Source: a virus
Strand: one strand, 5' to 3'
Virus record (IMG/VR): IMGVR_UViG_3300009184_000123
Coordinates: 1 to 32,771 of that record
Length of the DNA: 32,771 nucleotides
Under the pieces are notes generated by a model. The model was given only the letters and a program-made list of their open reading frames with translations, ran no database searches and had not been told where the DNA came from. This document shows positions 28,722 through 32,771 of this stretch, in pieces. Position 1 is the first letter of the stretch, and each line of letters starts with the position of its first letter. The position numbers and the translations under genes are program-made.

Positions 28722-29330
28722 ATGCCAACATTAGCACCATTTATTTCAACGCCGACAAATTCAGACAAAAACTTTTTAGGTTGGAATAGTCGATACATAT
28801 ATATTCATTCGAGTGACGGTTCAATAATAGCCGACCAAAACAACGAAGTATTTAAAACAATAGGCGAAAATCAAACAAAAGGGTCTGTATATTTAAAACC
28901 AAAATATTTTGATTGTGACGACGGAAATTCATTCAAAATAACAATGTATTTTTTAACAAGTTTTAACGGGTCAACGTTAAAATTTGGAACAGGATTAAAA
29001 TTTGGCAACGATACCGAACAAACTTTGGAAACAAAAAACGGCGCGTTCCATACTTTGCCGAGCAAAACAGGATACGAGGGTTTGTGTAAATATGAGGTTA
29101 TTTTAACAAAATTTCAAGCATCTGTCGAAAATACACATTTGCTTATTAACGGTAATATAATTTACTCTCGTTCAGGCGAAGAAACAGGCAAAAATGATAC
29201 TGACGTTAGTTTTATTCCGCAACAGGGAAAAATTGTGTTTTCGCCAAATATGGAAGCAACTTTGATAATAAATGTATCAGGAACGGCAACAATAAAAATA
29301 AAAAGCATCACAATTGAAGAAATAAAATAA
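28722..29330 (+). CDS. probable tail fibre or receptor-binding domain protein, 202 aa
   Basis: A 202-residue beta-rich protein with no signal peptide. NFLGWNSRYIYIHSSDGSII and KFGTGLKFGNDTEQTLETKNGAF look like a jelly-roll sheet; the end TLIINVSGTATIKIKSITIEEIK alternates strands. No named motif. The order, between a fibre-associated protein and a BppU-like gene, suggests that it is displayed at the baseplate. Confidence 0.5.
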   Translation: MPTLAPFISTPTNSDKNFLGWNSRYIYIHSSDGSIIADQNNEVFKTIGENQTKGSVYLKPKYFDCDDGNSFKITMYFLTSFNGSTLKFGTGLKFGNDTEQTLETKNGAFHTLPSKTGYEGLCKYEVILTKFQASVENTHLLINGNIIYSRSGEETGKNDTDVSFIPQQGKIVFSPNMEATLIINVSGTATIKIKSITIEEIK

Positions 29331-29335
29331 AAAAA

Positions 29336-29662
29336 ATGTGCAAAACAATAAACTATAAAATAAAACGCGGGGACACTTTTAACGAAATTCCTATGATTTT
29401 TAAACTTAACGGCACAATATATAATTTAACAGGTTGTGAATTTAAAATGCAGTTAAGAAAAACCGCAGGTGGCGACATTGCAAAAAGCGTGACTTTGACA
29501 ATTACAAACGCGGTTGGCGGAATGTTTAAAATAAACAAACAAACATTTGACATTGAAGCGTTCGACTATCTTTACGACTTACAAATAAAATACGCAAATA
29601 ACGATATTTTGACTTTGTATTCAGGCATTTTTACAGTAACTAACGACATAACACGACCGTAA
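29336..29662 (+). CDS. BppU-like baseplate upper protein domain, 108 aa
   Basis: A 108-residue beta-sandwich pattern: KIKRGDTFNEIPMIFKLNG, YNLTGCEFKMQLRK, GMFKINKQTFD, YLYDLQIKYANNDILTLYSG (pieces) and a closing TRP. This RGDT...LTG...R...G series is that of the lactococcal-phage BppU N-terminal domain, which ties receptor-binding proteins to the baseplate. The large fibre starts 2 nt later. Confidence 0.6.
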   Translation: MCKTINYKIKRGDTFNEIPMIFKLNGTIYNLTGCEFKMQLRKTAGGDIAKSVTLTITNAVGGMFKINKQTFDIEAFDYLYDLQIKYANNDILTLYSGIFTVTNDITRP

Positions 29663-29663
29663 A

Positions 29664-31394
29664 ATGAGCGACATAATAAACATTGACCAATTCGAAACGG
29701 TCGAAAATATAGAAATTTCAGTTTTCCCAACGTATAACGAAATCAATGTCAACAGAATTACAGGCGGTAGCGGTAACGGTGCGGTAAGTAGTGTTAACGG
29801 TCAAGTCGGCGACGTTGTTTTGACAAAAACAAATTTAGGTTTGGGCAACGTCGATAATACATCGGACGCAAACAAACCAATTTCAAACGCAACACAAAAC
29901 GCGTTGGACTTAAAAGTAGATAAGGTAACGGGCAAGGGTTTAAGTTCCGAAGACTACACAACAGCAGAAAAAACAAAACTTGGAACGATTGCAACAGGCG
30001 CAGAAGTTAACGTCAATTCAGATTGGAACGCAATTACAGGCGACGCGGTTATTTTAAATAAGCCAACAATTCCGACCGCAGTAACACAAACAAGCCAATT
30101 AACAAACAACGGCGCGGACGGTATAAACCCTTTTATAACCGCCTTGGACATACCTGTGGCGGGACAGGCAAGTACTTTAGTTCGCGAGGTTAAAAATATG
30201 ACAGGCGCAACCTTAACAAAAGGAACCGTCGTTTATATTTCGGGCGCAAATGGTAACAAAGCGTTGGTTTCAAAAGCGTTAGCAACAACGGACGCGTTAA
30301 GTTCGCGAACATTTGGATTATTGCAATCGGATATTACAAACAACGGGACGGGAAATTGTGTTATTATTGGCGATTTAAGTGGGTTAAATACTTCGGCGTT
30401 TACAGAGGGGGCGCAATTATATTTGAGCGGAACTGTTGCGGGGACATATACAGAAACAAAAATTTTGGCACCAACGCATTTGGTTTATGTTGGAAAAGTA
30501 ACAAGGTCGCACCCAACACAGGGTCAAATCGAAGTTGGTATTCAAAACGGTTATGAAATCTCTGAAATTCACGACATTGCTATAAATGGACTTGCAGATA
30601 AACAGTTGTTAAGTTACGACAATGCAACACAACTTTGGAAAAATAAAAGCGTTACGACCGCCGATATTGCCGACAGTACAGACAAAAGATATTGCACAGA
30701 CGCACAAAAAATAATTATCGGAAATACAAGCGGAACCAATACAGGCGACCAAGATTTGACAAATTTAGTTGTTAAAAATAGCCCTATTGTTGGAGCGACA
30801 AAACCAAAAATAACTTTTGACGCAAAAGGTTTGGTAACAGCAGGAGCCGACTTAACAGCGAGCGACATTCCGACAATTGCACAAAGTCAGGTTACAAATT
30901 TAACGACAGATTTAGCAAGTAAACAGGCAATTTTATCTTATACGCCTTATAGAAATGTTCAAACGTCACAAACAGTTCACACAGGCACAACAGCAGAAAC
31001 CCCAATACTTACCGCTACAATTCCATCAGGAGCGTTTAATAGTAATGATATTATAAAAGTTTTATTAGGAGCAAATAAAACAACGGCGTTAAATACTTAC
31101 GGTTTACGTTTAAGAATTAACACGACAAATAATTGGACGACCGCGCCAACTATTGCGGTATATAATGGAAGCGCAAGCGCGCAGGCGAATGTAGTAATGA
31201 GAAACTTTAATTTTAATGGTGGTAATTTTTATGGCGTTCAATTTGCAACAACATCTATAACAGATATTTTTGCGGGTACGTCTTTAAGTTCAACTACTTT
31301 AAACCCTGCAAATCAATTTTTTATTTTTGCAACAGTTCAATTAATAAATGCTTCGGACAGTATAATATTAAATATGTTATCAATTCACAATTAA
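29664..31394 (+). CDS. large tail fibre protein
   Basis: A 576-residue fibre. Near residues 40-75 it holds the SVNGQVGDVVLTKTNLGLGNVDNTSDANKPIS module (pieces) and then TTAEKTKLGTIATGAEVNVNSDW, both common in phage fibres. The middle is Thr/Ala/Gly-rich, trimer-type sequence with a further GATL, TKGTVVYISGANGNKALVS segment. The last 140 residues form a compact beta domain (VHTGTTAETPILTATIPSG to the end), likely the receptor-binding tip. Confidence 0.8.
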   Translation: MSDIINIDQFETVENIEISVFPTYNEINVNRITGGSGNGAVSSVNGQVGDVVLTKTNLGLGNVDNTSDANKPISNATQNALDLKVDKVTGKGLSSEDYTTAEKTKLGTIATGAEVNVNSDWNAITGDAVILNKPTIPTAVTQTSQLTNNGADGINPFITALDIPVAGQASTLVREVKNMTGATLTKGTVVYISGANGNKALVSKALATTDALSSRTFGLLQSDITNNGTGNCVIIGDLSGLNTSAFTEGAQLYLSGTVAGTYTETKILAPTHLVYVGKVTRSHPTQGQIEVGIQNGYEISEIHDIAINGLADKQLLSYDNATQLWKNKSVTTADIADSTDKRYCTDAQKIIIGNTSGTNTGDQDLTNLVVKNSPIVGATKPKITFDAKGLVTAGADLTASDIPTIAQSQVTNLTTDLASKQAILSYTPYRNVQTSQTVHTGTTAETPILTATIPSGAFNSNDIIKVLLGANKTTALNTYGLRLRINTTNNWTTAPTIAVYNGSASAQANVVMRNFNFNGGNFYGVQFATTSITDIFAGTSLSSTTLNPANQFFIFATVQLINASDSIILNMLSIHN

Positions 31395-31397
31395 TTT

Positions 31398-31835
31398 ATG
31401 AAAACAATAATAGAAATTGCAACCAATAGAGTTATTGGGGCTACTTATTCAAACGACTGTTTGCAAACTGAAACTTTAATTGACGAACTTTTGCAGGTTC
31501 CAATGATAAAACCATTTTTTGATTTTAGCACACGAACTTTTTTTGAGGGAGCAACGCAACAGGAAATCGACGAAGCAAACAGGGCAAAGGTTCCAAGCGA
31601 GGTTCAACTTTGGCGAATTAGAACCGTTTTAAAATTAAACAATTTAGAGACAACAATAGAAAACGCCTTTGATAGTTTGCAGGAACCGACAAAAACTGGC
31701 GCGTTGTATGTTTGGAACTATGGAACAACAATTGAAAGGTTTAGCGATACCGTTTTGTTTTTACAATCAGTTTTGCAAATGACAAACGAACAAGTCGACG
31801 AAATATTTATACAAGCCGAGGCAATCGTAATTTAA
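31398..31835 (+). CDS. fibre-associated or assembly protein, 145 aa
   Basis: A 145-residue helical protein following the fibre. VQLWRIRTVLKLNNLETTIENAF, WNYGTTIERFSDTVLFLQSVLQMTNEQVDEIF (pieces) recur in unnamed proteins after fibres in Bacteroidota phages, from memory. A fibre chaperone or tail cap is possible. It ends 21 nt before the holin. Confidence 0.55.
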   Translation: MKTIIEIATNRVIGATYSNDCLQTETLIDELLQVPMIKPFFDFSTRTFFEGATQQEIDEANRAKVPSEVQLWRIRTVLKLNNLETTIENAFDSLQEPTKTGALYVWNYGTTIERFSDTVLFLQSVLQMTNEQVDEIFIQAEAIVI

Positions 31836-31856
31836 AAATAACAGCACTACAATACA

Positions 31857-32291
31857 ATGAAATATTTAAACTACTTTTTGACATCGTTAATATTATTTTA
31901 TACGCCAATTACAGGTCTTTTGATTGGTGTTGCAATTGCGATAATTTTTGACACGTTTACAGGAATTTTTAAGTCTATTAAATTAAAAGGTATTGCGTCA
32001 GTTAAAAGCCGAATTTTAAGCAATATTATTTCAAAAATGGCATTGTACGAATTATGTATTATTTCGCTTTTTGCTATTGATTATTATGTTTTAAATGAAT
32101 TTGTAATCAGGTCATTTGGCATAAATTTTATGTTTACCAAAATTTGTGCAATTATGTTAATTTTTGTTGAATTGGTAAGCATCAAAGAAAATATCGAAGA
32201 GACTTTCAAAGTTAGTCTTTGGAAACTTTTAAAAAACGCATTTAACAGGGCGAAAGAAGTTAAAACAGACATTGACGAAATATCAAAATAA
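31857..32291 (+). CDS. holin (phage holin family 4-like)
   Basis: A 144-residue membrane protein with hydrophobic helices near residues 5-33 (LTSLILFYTPITGLLIGVAIAIIFDTFTG, read in pieces), 60-80 (ALYELCIISLFAIDYYVL) and 90-110 (FMFTKICAIMLIFVELVS), then a charged C-terminal helix with KENIEETF. The DTFTG turn after the first helix and SIKENIEE after the last are typical of the family 4 holins. It times lysis by making holes for the endolysin, whose gene starts immediately after its stop. Confidence 0.8.
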   Translation: MKYLNYFLTSLILFYTPITGLLIGVAIAIIFDTFTGIFKSIKLKGIASVKSRILSNIISKMALYELCIISLFAIDYYVLNEFVIRSFGINFMFTKICAIMLIFVELVSIKENIEETFKVSLWKLLKNAFNRAKEVKTDIDEISK

Positions 32292-32768
32292 ATGGATATA
32301 CTAACTATCGAACGAATTAAACAGGCGCACCCAAAATTAAGGGACGAACTATTGTCCTTGTATTTACAATGTAACAAATTATTGCCCGTAGGGGTTCGCT
32401 TGCGTTTTTCGTATGTATTTAGAAGCCCCGCGGAGCAACACGCGTTGTTTTTACAGCGTCCGAAAGTAACCAACGCCGACAGTTGGCAATCAATACACAA
32501 TTACGGTTTGGCGTTTGACATTGTTATCTTATACGATAAAAACGGCGACGGAACCTTTGAGACGGCAAGTTGGGACGACAACGAATATTTTAAAACCGTT
32601 GTTAATTTTTTCAAGTCAAAGGGTTACGAATGGGGCGGGGATTGGAAAAAGTTTCCCGATAAGCCACATTTTCAAAAGTCATTTGGTTTTGATTGGAAAG
32701 TTTTAAAACAACGAATTGAAAAAGGTATCACAATAATTGACAACGGAATTATTTACGCTAAAATATAG
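32292..32768 (+). CDS. endolysin, M15-family peptidase
   Basis: A 158-residue zinc peptidase without a signal peptide, so it relies on the holin. The motifs are those of M15 (VanY/Ply-type): FRSPAEQ (43-49), S67-I-H69-x-x-G-x-A-F-D76, E113-W-G-G116 and P125-H126-F. H69, D76 and H126 bind zinc and E113 is the base. It cuts the peptide stem or cross-link of peptidoglycan. Bases from codon 120 on are repeated at the left end of the window, because the circle was opened inside this gene. Confidence 0.9.
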   Translation: MDILTIERIKQAHPKLRDELLSLYLQCNKLLPVGVRLRFSYVFRSPAEQHALFLQRPKVTNADSWQSIHNYGLAFDIVILYDKNGDGTFETASWDDNEYFKTVVNFFKSKGYEWGGDWKKFPDKPHFQKSFGFDWKVLKQRIEKGITIIDNGIIYAKI

Positions 32769-32771
32769 TTA
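32649..32771. repeat. 123-bp direct repeat, right copy (contig overlap)
   Basis: Identical to 1-123. Removing one copy joins the endolysin to the phosphoesterase gene with a 3-nt gap and gives a closed circle of about 32,648 bp. Confidence 0.95.

Noticed and set aside
32084-32500. Antisense frame of 138 codons across holin and endolysin
   Set aside because: Covers two recognised genes on the other strand and crosses their boundary; no independent signal.
1-32771. CRISPR arrays, tRNA genes, insertion sequences, integrase or attachment sites
   Set aside because: No regularly spaced repeats, no cloverleaf-like stretch with a CCA or T-arm, and no recombinase motif found on either strand; absence by eye is not proof for tRNAs.

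Overview
The window is one complete phage genome assembled as a circle. Its first 123 bases are identical to its last 123 (1-123 = 32649-32771), so the unique circle is about 32,648 bp and the start point is arbitrary, falling inside the endolysin gene. Every gene I accept lies on the + strand. The DNA is AT-rich, starts are preceded by A-rich leaders ending in ATTATG rather than Shine-Dalgarno boxes, and upstream elements match the Bacteroidota promoter (TTG, about 19 nt, TAnnTTTG). Together these point to a phage of a Bacteroidota host, most likely a Flavobacteriia member. A sheath gene, a separate tube gene and a baseplate J-like protein indicate a contractile tail (myovirus morphology). 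I see no integrase, transposase, lambda-type repressor, tRNA or CRISPR array.

Layout. (1) Lysis, crossing the contig ends: holin (31857), M15 peptidase endolysin (32292), calcineurin-like phosphoesterase (123), probable unimolecular spanin (1143), then a strong terminator at 1607. (2) Early accessory genes, 1877-3347: a good promoter at 1817 followed by seven tiny unrecognised proteins, two of them preceded by a repeated GCGCG hairpin. (3) Replication and recombination, 3374-8665: probable SSB-like protein, a putative structured small RNA or attenuator (4498-4591), a two-domain initiator-like protein with iteron-like repeats in its linker, a RecA-fold ATPase, a winged-helix protein, NinB-like and NinG-like proteins. 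(4) A second promoter at 8705 and a group of small regulators, 8742-10337. (5) Packaging and head: TerS, TerL, DUF1320 connector, DUF935 portal, and a MuF head protein with an added zinc-metallopeptidase-like domain, 10369-16475. (6) A first tail-tip block placed early: baseplate J-like, a tail protein with a carbohydrate-binding-like segment and a tail fibre (16475-18864), then a small ribbon-helix-helix protein. (7) ClpP-type protease fused to scaffold, major capsid protein, terminator, sheath, tube, a frameshifting tail chaperone, short tape measure, hub, spike, gp25-like and LysM-like proteins (19073-28229). (8) A second fibre block (28235-31394) and an accessory protein, leading back to the holin.

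The virion genes are largely Mu-like (DUF935 portal, MuF, DUF1320, gpG-like), but replication looks like a theta or initiator-helicase system with lambda nin-type recombination genes, so the genome is a mosaic. The observations I rate highest are the apparent total absence of GATC, the interlocked stem element at 4508-4587 with its own promoter and terminator, the -1 frameshift site with a 12-bp hairpin after it, the u-spanin architecture, and the MuF-metallopeptidase fusion. Function calls rest on motif reading only; no database search was possible.
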